This document shows, one piece after another, positions 1 to 8,095 of a stretch of DNA of 33,251 bases. The position numbers and the translations under genes are program-made. The notes beneath the pieces are model-generated. The model ran no database searches and was not told the DNA's origin. It saw only the letters and a program-made list of their open reading frames with translations. Source of the stretch: Rummeliibacillus sp. POC4 (GTDB lineage: Bacteria > Bacillota > Bacilli > Bacillales_A > Planococcaceae); contig NZ_QWUA01000054.1 of assembly GCF_003576525.1 (NCBI RefSeq), forward strand, positions 1-33,251, written 5' to 3'. Each line of letters starts with the position of its first letter. The stretch's first letter is position 1.

Positions 1-212
1 TTATAAAATATCATTTTTGCATAAAACATTTCAAAAATTAAACGTAAAATAATTCCAATTTGTTAATATATATTTACTTCGTATTTTAAATTATAAGGAA
101 AATAACCTAAGTACTAGAAATTCAGTCAATCTTTTTTTCTTTTGTGATAGATTTATTGTATTTATTTCGTAATACATAGTAGGTACCAATATTTATAGTG
201 AGGGGTGAACAT

Positions 213-752
213 TTGAAAATCACAGAGAACAATGTTGTACAACACATACAGAAGAAAAATGAAAAAGCTATTCCTTTTATTATTAATCAGTATGGTGGTT
301 TACTTACAGCGATTATTAAACGCCATTTAAATTACCAGCAGCAAGATTATGAAGAATGCCTTGATGATGTTTTGTTATCAATATGGAATAATATCCATTC
401 CTTTGATCCTACGAAAAATTCATTTAAACAATGGATTGCAGCGATTGCAAAGTATAAAGCAATTGATTATCAAAGAAGACAAATCACCATACAAAATAAG
501 CAATTTTCAGTTTCAGATATTGATGAATCTATGATAAAAGGAAAACAATCATCAGAAGAAATCTATGTTGAGGAACTCCTTGAGCAACTGTCAGCTAGTG
601 AACGTAAAATCTTTGAAAAATACTATTTAGAAGGTACCCCTTCAAGTGAAATAGCAAAAGAATTTGATGTAAAAGAGTCTTGGGTTTACAACAAGCTTTC
701 CAGAGGACGTAAAAAGCTTAAAAGTATTTTAGTTCAAAAAAATGAAGTGTGA
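213..752 (+). CDS. ECF-type RNA polymerase sigma-70 factor
   Basis: This encodes a small sigma-70 family factor of the extracytoplasmic-function type, which directs RNA polymerase to a limited regulon. Region 2 lies in the first ~95 residues, where DYEECLDDVLLSIWNNI and FKQWIAAIAKYKAIDYQRR match the core-binding and -10-recognition helices. Region 4 lies at ~125-175, with the helix-turn-helix LEGTPSSEIAKEFDVKESWVYNKLSRGRKKL. An upstream in-frame GTG at 198 overlaps the ribosome site GAGGGGTGA, so I prefer the TTG at 213 (179 residues), which sits 5-6 bases after it. The next gene begins a few bases downstream and encodes a DUF4179 membrane protein, the usual partner and probable anti-sigma of this sigma class. 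The two form one operon. The signal sensed is unknown. Confidence 0.9.
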   Translation: MKITENNVVQHIQKKNEKAIPFIINQYGGLLTAIIKRHLNYQQQDYEECLDDVLLSIWNNIHSFDPTKNSFKQWIAAIAKYKAIDYQRRQITIQNKQFSVSDIDESMIKGKQSSEEIYVEELLEQLSASERKIFEKYYLEGTPSSEIAKEFDVKESWVYNKLSRGRKKLKSILVQKNEV

Positions 753-763
753 GGAGTGAGAAT

Positions 764-1756
764 ATGTCTATTTATAAGGATTTAAATGAGATGAATATTG
801 ATTTGGAAGAATATGAAGAACAAAATCTTACAAACTTCGAAAAAAAGAAATGGGAAAAACGTATATTAAAAAAAATAAGAAAAGAAAAGCCATCTCACGT
901 AAAGAAATATTTAGGAGTTACAGCATCAGCTGCTATTCTAGCAACAGGGATTTCAATTAGTACAGGTACGGTATCTATAGCGGATATGCCTTTTGTTGGT
1001 GAAACCATTGAAAAGTATCTAAATTCAAATGAAGAAATTGACTATTCCTCATATAAAACTGAAATAGGAGAAACGGCTGAAAACGAGTATGGTAAATTTA
1101 CATTGAACGAAGTCATGATTGATGGTGGGCGATTATTAATCAGTTCCACTTTCGAACCAGCAAAGGGGGTTGAATTTAATTATAAAATGAACCCATTACC
1201 AAAAGTAATGATCAATGGTCAAAATCTAACCTCAACTAAAGGCGGCCAATCTATAGAGTTAAATGACTCCATGTATACTATTTACAATGATGTTGAACTT
1301 ACAGAAATTTCAATTGGTGAAACTATTCGCTTTCATATTGAGTTCAATGACCTAGACTATGAAATGCCTTTAGACCACCCTTGGGTCTTTGACATTGAAG
1401 TTCCAACTGAAAAGTTAGCAAAAGCAAGCAAAACCATTACATTCAATAAAGTAATAAATCTTGGGAATGAGCAATCTATTAAAATAAAGAAAATGATTAT
1501 AACACCAATATCAACGGTGCTCTATTATGACTGGCCAGAGCAAGCAAATCATATTGCTTTTAAAATAGTAAGTGAATCTGGAACTGAAATATTACCTGAA
1601 AATAGCGCGATTACTGGTGAAGGCTCTTATAACAGATACCCATCAATTGATTTAACAGCAGAGAAATATTATTTAGTACCTTATGAGTACTCACCAAACC
1701 ACCATGCAACTAAACCAGGTAAAGTGCCAGAAAAATCTATACCAATCAATCCTTAA
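764..1756 (+). CDS. DUF4179-family membrane protein, probable anti-sigma partner
   Basis: A 330-residue single-pass membrane protein. Residues ~1-48 are charged and cytoplasmic (run KKKWEKRILKKIRKEK). One membrane segment lies at ~48-72 (YLGVTASAAILATGISIS). The remaining ~255 residues form a beta-rich external domain typical of the DUF4179/DUF5643 family. Such proteins follow ECF sigma genes in Bacillales and are thought to hold the sigma at the membrane until a surface signal arrives; here that role is inferred from family and position. An in-frame GTG at 749 overlaps both the preceding stop and the ribosome site GAGGAGTGAG, so the ATG at 764 is the better start. A terminator follows 45 bases after the stop. 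Confidence 0.85.
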   Translation: MSIYKDLNEMNIDLEEYEEQNLTNFEKKKWEKRILKKIRKEKPSHVKKYLGVTASAAILATGISISTGTVSIADMPFVGETIEKYLNSNEEIDYSSYKTEIGETAENEYGKFTLNEVMIDGGRLLISSTFEPAKGVEFNYKMNPLPKVMINGQNLTSTKGGQSIELNDSMYTIYNDVELTEISIGETIRFHIEFNDLDYEMPLDHPWVFDIEVPTEKLAKASKTITFNKVINLGNEQSIKIKKMIITPISTVLYYDWPEQANHIAFKIVSESGTEILPENSAITGEGSYNRYPSIDLTAEKYYLVPYEYSPNHHATKPGKVPEKSIPINP

Positions 1757-1800
1757 TATTATGTAGAATGTAAGATTATTACTCCATTCTAATCTTCTCA

Positions 1801-1840
1801 AAAAAGTCAGTTCCAATTAAAATAGAACTGACTTTTTGTA
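1801..1840 (+). terminator. Strong intrinsic terminator after the sigma/anti-sigma operon
   Basis: A 13-base perfect stem, AAAAAGTCAGTTC (1801-1813) with GAACTGACTTTTT (1825-1837), around an 11-base loop. The T run ends the operon on the + strand. The A run on the other arm would let it also stop transcripts arriving from the toxin locus on the - strand. Confidence 0.85.
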
Positions 1841-1930
1841 TATATTCAACTTTCCTAACTCAAAAATTTTATTATTCTTTTTTCTTCTGTTTCAAAACAT
1901 AAATTACCAAGAATATCTAAATAATTTTAC

Positions 1931-2404
1931 AAATCTTGCATTACTGATAAAAGTACTCTTTTTTAGCTTGTTGCTTTTCAATATCCGTTAAAACTCGATT
2001 CTTCTTTTCGCCATTTTTCATAATAACTAAATTATTTTCTGATAGTGTCACCGTACCATCTTCCGTACATTTTGTTAATAATGCACGCTTATTAAACATA
2101 GAGTCTTCACTTTGCTCAATAATTTGCTGCGAAATCCGTAATTGATCCCAGGTGATACTTTCTCGTTTAAAACGATATGCTAATTTAAATTGTTCGTCAC
2201 GATAACTACGTTTCATATACAGTTCATCATCAATTATTTTATAGGCACCATTCGTTGAAGATACGACTTGACCATCTAATGGTACAGGTATTAACGGTAT
2301 ATTGTTTCCAAAACCTGCATCAATTAAATATGCATGTCCTTGCTCCTCTAATAATATGACAGTGTGTGTGTAGCCTGTTTTTGAAAATGCTTGTCTTGTT
2401 TCTT
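1931..2404 (-). pseudogene. 3' fragment of arylamine N-acetyltransferase (duplicate of 16213-16953)
   Basis: This stretch is a near copy of the 3' half of the intact N-acetyltransferase gene at 16213-16953. The readable 91-residue tail (1941-2216) differs from it at only four residues (D/N, K/N, I/V, E/D). Reading upstream in frame recovers the catalytic His (GYTHTV) and Asp (LIDAGFG) segments, but the Cys-bearing N-terminal half is missing, so no enzyme can be made. Similarity stops abruptly at ~2404, where an in-frame TAA is followed by the sequence ttttggtgactggcactt. It lies on the same strand as the complete copy, so the two form long direct repeats either side of the toxin locus. Confidence 0.88.
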
Positions 2405-2408
2405 ATTG

Positions 2409-2426
2409 TTTTGGTGACTGGCACTT
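2409..2426 (+). repeat. 18-base repeat (copy 1) at the nat breakpoint
   Basis: The sequence ttttggtgactggcactt begins 5 bases after similarity to the acetyltransferase gene ends. An identical copy lies at 4791-4808. Both sit at mosaic junctions, which suggests the end of a mobile element or a recombination site. No transposase is present to confirm this. Confidence 0.5.
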
Positions 2427-2503
2427 TATTCTTAATAAGGAGACTCCATCAATTACTTATATTCCACTCTAAAAATTGGTCAAAAATCTATTTTCAGGTT
2501 TTC

Positions 2504-3034
2504 CTACTTAATCCTCCATACATCTTTAAAATAATCGGATAATATGCCTTCTCCTTGAAATCTATCACCAAGAATAGTTTGTACTTGTTGTAATTCAGCT
2601 TTAAGTTTTCCGCCACTTTCAGGGAGAGAACCTAAATAAGAATATTTATACACTGGGTCATCGGGACATAGTTCATAAGCACGTTTTAACATCGAAATCC
2701 CTTTTTCTTCCCAATGTTCGTAATCACCGAAGTAATATGGGAACTGTGAAATCATATAACCAAAACACCAACGAAAATCTTCATTTTCCATAAAATTGGC
2801 CAAACCAAAATGAGTTAACTCATTTAACCTAGCCTCTAATTCATTAGAATCTAATTTTTCTCCTCCTATACAGTCCTCTTCGACTAAGATATACCAGCAA
2901 AAGAAGCCAAGTTTAATAACAATTTTTACATCTACAGGATCCTCATTCCACTTTTTTTCAAGGAGTAATTTTGCTTCATTCCATCTTTCTTGGCTTTCTA
3001 ATATATCAACTTCACTCCAGCGCCAATTAATCAT
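2504..3034 (-). CDS. TPR-like cytoplasmic protein, candidate immunity protein of an Rhs cassette
   Basis: A 176-residue soluble, helical, acidic protein. Helix pairs with aromatic-small-residue spacing, such as ERWNEAKLLLEKKWNEDP near the N-terminus and KGISMLKRAYELCPDDPVYKYSYLG near the C-terminus, look like tetratricopeptide repeats. There is no signal peptide or membrane segment. ATG is preceded by the strong site AGAAGGAG. It is the last gene of the toxin locus, downstream of a decayed toxin tip, the position normally held by the immunity gene that protects the producer. From that position, and my recollection of similar TPR-like proteins beside rhs genes in bacilli, I infer an immunity role. 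Which of the two decayed tips upstream it matched cannot be told. Confidence 0.6.
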   Translation of the reverse strand: MINWRWSEVDILESQERWNEAKLLLEKKWNEDPVDVKIVIKLGFFCWYILVEEDCIGGEKLDSNELEARLNELTHFGLANFMENEDFRWCFGYMISQFPYYFGDYEHWEEKGISMLKRAYELCPDDPVYKYSYLGSLPESGGKLKAELQQVQTILGDRFQGEGILSDYFKDVWRIK

Positions 3035-3064
3035 TATATTATGTCTCCTTCTAAAAATTTTTAA

Positions 3065-3341
3065 TTAAATTTTCGTTGATAGCATAACAAATATTACTTC
3101 ATGCTTTGGGATATAGTGGTGATTTGACATACCTTCTTTAACCCGATTGCTATCATTTCGAATATTAAACGACCACCTATAAAGATAGTAGGTAAATATA
3201 TAGTTTCACTCATTAAAACTTTAAAATTTTTTCTTCTATAGTTTACATCCATTTTTTTACAAAAATAATTAGATTCTTATTATCATAAATCTATTTTATT
3301 ATAATAGCCAATCATCAATATCTGAATATCTTTATTTTTTC
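3065..3341 (-). pseudogene. Non-coding gap with relic of a further toxin tip (NHHYIPKHE motif)
   Basis: No intact gene fits between the broken toxin tip and the TPR-like gene. One - strand frame reads SNRVKEGMSNHHYIPKHEVI (His pair encoded at 3116-3121), stopping at 3065-3067. An overlapping frame reads SETIYLPTIFIGGRLIFEM just upstream. HH-x-I-P-K-H resembles the active-site strand of HNH/AHH nuclease tips of Rhs proteins, so this may be the frameshifted remnant of an older tip displaced by cassette exchange. The match is short and chance cannot be excluded. Confidence 0.3.
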
Positions 3342-4697
3342 TTACTTTCTAACCCATGCATCTGATATATATTTTTTTTCACCACTCCTCTTAAAAGTTA
3401 CAACCACTGTTTTCTTTTTTATCTTATAAATCTTTTTTCTATCCTTTTTTTAAAACAGTTGAAATAACCTTAGATACATCATTCCAATCTTTCGGATTTC
3501 TTACTACTTTTCCCCACAAATGTTTACCTTGTAGGATATGCGCTTGTTTTTGGTCATTTAGTTTTTTTAGTTAGAATTTATAACAATACTATTTTTAGGC
3601 TTCTTTTTAAGTTTTTTTGTACTATTCCAAACCCACTTTGCTCCTTTCCAAATCCATTTACCTAAAGCCCATAAACCTCGACCAATTGCCATAACTAATG
3701 CAGGAGCATTTCCATCTGGATCTACATGAATCACTGGATTATTATTCCCATACGTATAACCATTTTGTGACAATGGATCATTATCATCACCAGGATGTGG
3801 ATCAAGGGCTAGGAATGCTCCGTTTTCAGGATTATAGTATCGAGCTTGTAAATAATAATTCTTTGTTTCTTCATCATAATAGTAACCTGCATAGCGGATA
3901 GAGTTGGCTTTTGCGACATCACCTTCTACGGATAATACATTTCCATAAGCATCATAACTATATGAGCCAACTTCTTGGTCGTCTTGATCGCGAATGCTTA
4001 ACACATCTCCTCGTTGATTGGTGATGTATTGGTACATTTTTGTTCGGAAATTTCCTGTTGTATCTTTTTCTTTCACAATCATACCAAGTGGTGTGTAACC
4101 ATTCCATTCATAATAACGGTATTGTGTAACTTCACCATTTTTCTTTACGACTTCCATGTCTAGTACTTCGTTATTATAGAAGTATTCATGGGTTGTATCG
4201 CCAACTGTTTTGGTTAAACGCAAACCATTTTCGTCATATGTGTATGAGGCTACTACATCGCCTTTTAGTGTTTGAACACTTGTTAGTCGCTGTGCTTCGT
4301 TATATGTGTATTTAAAGTGTTCATCTTGTAGGAGGTTACCGTCTGCATCATATTGGTAAGCTGTATCATTTTTCTTTTCAATTTGATTGGCATCATTATA
4401 ACTGAACGTGAAGTCTTTTCCATTTACATGTGCTGATTTTCGATTTCCGACTTCATCGTATTGATACGTATTGACATCGCCATTTGCGAATGTTTGTTGG
4501 TTATTACCATCGTATTCATAAGCTGTTGATTTTCCTTGCACGGTTTCTTTTAAAATATTAACGCCATTCGTATATTCATAACCAATTTCAAATGATTGTT
4601 GTACCTTGGTTGTATATGTGAAGGAAGATAGTAAGTTGGCATCATTAAACTTTGCAACTTGTTTTAATAAATCATTATTGAGTGTTATGGCATTTTA
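3342..4697 (-). pseudogene. Orphan rhs cassette A: YD repeats, core-end and broken toxin tip (type 35-like)
   Basis: A headless piece of an rhs/WapA gene. Open reading begins at ~4697 (NAITLNNDLLKQVAKFNDAN) without a start codon and runs through YD repeats. It reaches the conserved core end (YYLQARYYNPENGAFLALDP, then PVIHVDPDG), followed by GLWALGKWIWKGAKWVWNS and a TAA at 3567-3569. Shifting one base there, beside a seven-T run (3562-3568), restores NDQKQAHILQGKHLWGKVV and DWNDVSKVISTVL. Dropping one base from the seven-T run 3445-3451 continues into KTVVVTFKRSGEKKYISDAW and a stop at 3342. The repaired tip has the HI-x(4)-KHxW ... W ... VVVTF ... ISDxW pattern I associate with polymorphic toxin type 35; that family name is from memory. 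As it stands the toxin is dead. Confidence 0.75.
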
Positions 4698-4725
4698 TTG
4701 TCTGCAAATTATATAAATAGAAGAA

Positions 4726-4757
4726 GATCCCCAACATGTAAAAAATATTGGGGATCC
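4726..4757 (-). terminator. Hairpin after cassette B immunity gene
   Basis: A nine-base perfect stem, GATCCCCAA (4726-4734) with TTGGGGATC (4749-4757), around a 14-base loop. On the - strand it is followed by the moderately T-rich cttcttctattt. It separates cassette B from cassette A. Confidence 0.5.
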
Positions 4758-4790
4758 TACGACTTAAATTAGAGCGTATTATCAGAATTA

Positions 4791-4808
4791 TTTTGGTGAC
4801 TGGCACTT
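4791..4808 (+). repeat. 18-base repeat (copy 2)
   Basis: The same ttttggtgactggcactt as at 2409-2426, in the same orientation. It lies just past the stop of the membrane immunity gene and close to the point where rhs cassette A begins. See the copy at 2409. Confidence 0.5.
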
Positions 4809-4826
4809 ATTTTTAAAATCAATTAA

Positions 4827-5183
4827 TCAACTAGCATTAAGTATAATTGGTATGAAAAATTGCAAAATTAGCATTAAAGAAAAAGTGAAACATAGAATTA
4901 TAAAATACAACTTATTGGGTTTTTCAACCACAATCCTAAATAATATAATGCAAATTATTTCAATGAATAAAATTTGAATTGATAAATTAAAAATCCAAAG
5001 TGATGGGTTAATAACGGTACATATAAGATTAATAACGCAAATAAATACCATAATTCTCCCTATTTTATCCGCATTTTTATTAGTTAATAATTTTATCTTA
5101 TCTCTTTTAAAAACTATTAGTAAAATCATGGCTAATGAGTACAAACCAATACTAAGAAGGATAATTTTTTGAACTATTATCAT
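4827..5183 (-). CDS. Four-helix membrane protein, candidate immunity to cassette B toxin
   Basis: A 118-residue, very hydrophobic protein with four predicted membrane helices: ~3-23, ~44-62, ~64-85 and ~92-115. Short basic loops (FKRDKIKLL, VEKPNK) separate some of them. Its start overlaps the stop of the upstream rhs cassette by 4 bases (5180-5183), so translation is probably coupled. The paired toxin tip is itself hydrophobic and basic, and membrane-embedded immunity proteins typically guard against membrane-acting toxins. I therefore infer an immunity function, from position and topology only; I recognise no family. Confidence 0.65.
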   Translation of the reverse strand: MIIVQKIILLSIGLYSLAMILLIVFKRDKIKLLTNKNADKIGRIMVFICVINLICTVINPSLWIFNLSIQILFIEIICIILFRIVVEKPNKLYFIILCFTFSLMLILQFFIPIILNAS

Positions 5184-6271
5184 TTAATATATTCTACTTT
5201 CCTTTTTTTGAAAGTTTTGAAGTATCTTTTAAGTACCCAAACTGCTATTGAACCATACGATGAGTTAAATGCACCTATAATGGAATTAACGATAATTCCT
5301 GAAATTGCAATTGCTAGGCCTAATTTTATTCTAAAATTAGTTAAATAACTTGTTACTCTCATTTTCATCTTATGTTTTTTACCTTTAATGATTTTAATAG
5401 CTTTTTTCTTATACGCTTTATTTAGTCTCAACAAATTAATAATTGAATACCCGCCTAAAGCAAGAGTAATTATAACATTAATTGCTCCTACTAATATTCT
5501 AGTTTGTACAGAAAACTGTCCTTCTGGATCCACATGCATCACTGGATTATTACTCCCATACGTATACCCATTCTGAGATAAAGGTTCATCATCATCACCT
5601 GGATGTGGATCTAAAGCTAAAAACGCTCCATTTTCTGGATTATAGTATCGAGCTTGTAAATAGTAATTACTTGTTTCCTCATCATAATAGTAACCTGCAT
5701 AGCGAATAGGGTTGTCTTTTGCGACATCGCCTTCTACAGATAAAACATTTCCGTAAGCATCATAACGATATGAACCAACTTCTTTATCTTCGCCGTCACG
5801 AATACTTAATACATCACCACGATGGTTCGTAATGAATTGATAAGCCTTTGTTTCAAAGTTGCCTGCGTCATTCTTCGCTTTCACAATCATACCAAGTGGT
5901 GTGTAGCCATTCCATTCGTAATAACGATATTGTGTGACTTCACCATTTTTCTTTACGACTTCCATGTCTAGTACTTCGTTATTATAGAAGTATTCATGGG
6001 TTGTATCGCCAACTGTTTTGGTTAAACGCAAACCATTTTCGTCATATGTGTATGAGGCTACTACATCGCCTTTTAGTGTTTGAACACTTGTTAAGTGTTG
6101 TGCTTCGTTATATGTGTATTTAAAGTGTTCATCTTGTAGGAGGTTACCGTCTGCATCATATTGGTAAGCTGTATCATTTTTCTTTTCAATTTGATTGGCA
6201 TCATTATAACTGAACGTGAAGTCTTTTCCATTCACATGTGCCGCTTTTCGATTTCCAACTTCATCGTATTG
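5180..6271 (-). CDS. Orphan rhs cassette B with hydrophobic, probably membrane-active toxin tip
   Basis: A headless rhs fragment. Repeat homology starts at ~6271 (QYDEVGNRKAAHVNGKDF) and breaks sharply from unrelated upstream sequence; the first in-frame GTG is at 6235. YD repeats run to the core-end signature and DPEG. The final ~112 residues form the tip: a hydrophobic stretch (ILVGAINVIITLALGGYSI), a lysine-rich linker, then IIVNSIIGAFNSSYGSIAVW and RYFKTFKKRK. Cassette C (6728-8095) has a related tip sharing GxIAVWxLxRYF. Such a tip suggests pore formation or membrane disruption; this is inference. The following gene, overlapping by 4 bases, is a four-helix candidate immunity protein. Lacking a secretion head, the cassette can act only after recombining into the full-length gene. 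Confidence 0.75.
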   Translation of the reverse strand, partial: QYDEVGNRKAAHVNGKDFTFSYNDANQIEKKNDTAYQYDADGNLLQDEHFKYTYNEAQHLTSVQTLKGDVVASYTYDENGLRLTKTVGDTTHEYFYNNEVLDMEVVKKNGEVTQYRYYEWNGYTPLGMIVKAKNDAGNFETKAYQFITNHRGDVLSIRDGEDKEVGSYRYDAYGNVLSVEGDVAKDNPIRYAGYYYDEETSNYYLQARYYNPENGAFLALDPHPGDDDEPLSQNGYTYGSNNPVMHVDPEGQFSVQTRILVGAINVIITLALGGYSIINLLRLNKAYKKKAIKIIKGKKHKMKMRVTSYLTNFRIKLGLAIAISGIIVNSIIGAFNSSYGSIAVWVLKRYFKTFKKRKVEYIK

Positions 6272-6375
6272 TAAATCTAAAATTCTTTGAAGGGTTATGA
6301 CTCAAAACATTATAATATTCATCTATTAAGATTTTTATTCCAAAATATTAATTCTTAAAAAGGAATTTTCTACTA

Positions 6376-6721
6376 TTAATTCCAAAAGTATGATATCACT
6401 ATGAAAATAGTTAAAATCATATAAATTGTAATACTACTTATGGTATGAAACTTAATCCTTCTTTCTTGTTGTTTGTTTGCATCAGTATATGCGAAAGCAA
6501 TAATTATAAATGAAGCAAAGAACCCTCCCATAGTTCCTTTTATATAGAACATTGATTTATCTAAAATAATAATTATAATTGATATAATTTAAAATAAATA
6601 TTAGATTGGAAATCATAATATAATTTTTGAATTTTATTTTATTAGAAAAACTTAACAAAAAAATAATAAAAGTCGCTAGATATAATAAAAGTAGTATAAC
6701 CCACAACGTATAAACAACCAT
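6376..6721 (-). pseudogene. Frameshifted four-helix membrane protein, candidate immunity for cassette C
   Basis: Seven bases after the cassette C stop, behind AAAAAGGAAG, an ATG at 6721 opens MVVYTLWVILLLLYLATFII and continues to a TAA at 6557-6559. The second half is open in another frame, ending at 6376: SMFYIKGTMGGFFASFIIIA, then a basic loop (NKQQERRIKFH) and a last helix (IYMILTIFIVISYFW). The span of 346 bases is one more than a multiple of three. Removing one base in the AT-rich stretch ~6559-6590 gives a single ~114-residue four-helix protein, the same size and topology as the intact protein at 4827-5183. As written, the immunity gene is broken beside an intact toxin tip. Confidence 0.65.
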
Positions 6722-6727
6722 TAATAA

Positions 6728-8095
6728 TTACTTCCTTTTTCCAAAGTTGATATATGTTATTTTGACCTTCGGGCCCCAATATACATATTTTTTTGCATAT
6801 TTAGTAACTGTAGTAAAAAAGTAGCGTGTAAGAATCCAAACAGCAACTCCTCCTATAGAAGAACCCAAAACATTTATTATTCCATTAACTATATACGCTG
6901 CAATTTGCACGGCTAGATTTTTATAAACACCAAATTTAGTTATATATTTAACGATTTTTAATTTAACTACCTTTTTTTTCGTATAAGTTTTTAATATTCT
7001 AGCAGCTGTGTATATACCATGTGCTCCTATTGCTAGTCCTACAATAGTAGTAATTGCTCTAGCTAACGCTTCTTTTCTGACCCATTTCCAACTTTTTTCT
7101 CCATTGTGATCTATGTTAATAACGGGATTCCCATTCGCATAACTATATCCATTTTGCGATAGTGGTTCATCCTCATCACCAGGGTGTGTATCTAATGCTA
7201 GGAATGCACCATTCGCTGGGTTATAGTAACGTGCTTGTAAATAATAGTTCTTCGTTTCATCGTCATAGTAGTAACCTGCATAACGAATTGGATTTTCTTT
7301 AGCTACTGCACCTTCTACAGTTAGAATATTTCCGTAGGCATCATATGCAAAGTTACTTACTTGACCATCGACTGTTGATGTTGAGATATTCCCATTCTTC
7401 GTGTAGTCATACGTAATTTCAAATGGTTGTAGCGCCTTTGTTGTGTACGTTATTGAACCCAATAAGTTCGCATCATTCATTTGTGAGACTTGCTTCCACA
7501 GGTCTGTATTAAGCGTTAGCGTTGTTTTGTTGTTTGTGCCATCGATATCACTTTGGTAATCATGTAATACATTGTTGTCTACTGCATATTGAATATGATC
7601 AATATCGTCACTATTCTCTTTATATGTGGTAGCTTCTATGACTTTAAATTCTTTGTCATAGCTTGTAGTGACTTGATTGATTCGTTCTTTGTCATCATAT
7701 CCATAATTTTGTGTAAATAAGCCTAACGTGTAGTTCGCTAATAAATTACTTTCCGTTGTATAACCATATGTTTTTAATGGTTTCGTATCGCGTACAACCG
7801 ATGTTGTATTACCATTTTCATCATACGCATAGGTAAACGTCATATTCGGCATTTGAACCGTTGTCACTTGATCATTGTCATTGTATGTGTATGATTTTTG
7901 ACGATTTAATGCATCCGTTAAATTCGTTAAATTGTTGTTGTTATCGTATTGATACGTTGTTTTATGACCATTTCCATCTGTGACTGAAAGGAGTGTAACA
8001 TGTTGAAGTAAGTTGTTGCCAACAATTTTTGTGATTTTATACAAAAAAAGCAACTGACAATAGCTAACAGCATTGATATTTAGAATAAATTGCAC
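6728..8095 (-). CDS. Orphan rhs cassette C with hydrophobic, probably membrane-active toxin tip
   Basis: A 455-codon uninterrupted frame. The first ~34 residues, including a hydrophobic patch, are not rhs-like; YD-repeat homology begins at ~7990 (SVTDGNGHKTTYQYDNN). It then runs through the core end (YYLQARYYNPANGAFLALD) to a ~123-residue tip after DHNG. The tip has two hydrophobic stretches (TTIVGLAIGAHGIYTAARIL and AAYIVNGIINVLGSSIGG) split by a lysine-rich segment, and ends VWILTRYFFTTVTKYAKKYV. Cassette B has the same plan and shares VW-hydrophobic-L-x-RYF. The GTG start at 8095 shares one base with the stop of the 114-residue gene upstream, so re-initiation is conceivable, but no ribosome site precedes it. 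It may be a silent reservoir of toxin sequence. Confidence 0.7.
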   Translation of the reverse strand: MQFILNINAVSYCQLLFLYKITKIVGNNLLQHVTLLSVTDGNGHKTTYQYDNNNNLTNLTDALNRQKSYTYNDNDQVTTVQMPNMTFTYAYDENGNTTSVVRDTKPLKTYGYTTESNLLANYTLGLFTQNYGYDDKERINQVTTSYDKEFKVIEATTYKENSDDIDHIQYAVDNNVLHDYQSDIDGTNNKTTLTLNTDLWKQVSQMNDANLLGSITYTTKALQPFEITYDYTKNGNISTSTVDGQVSNFAYDAYGNILTVEGAVAKENPIRYAGYYYDDETKNYYLQARYYNPANGAFLALDTHPGDEDEPLSQNGYSYANGNPVINIDHNGEKSWKWVRKEALARAITTIVGLAIGAHGIYTAARILKTYTKKKVVKLKIVKYITKFGVYKNLAVQIAAYIVNGIINVLGSSIGGVAVWILTRYFFTTVTKYAKKYVYWGPKVKITYINFGKRK

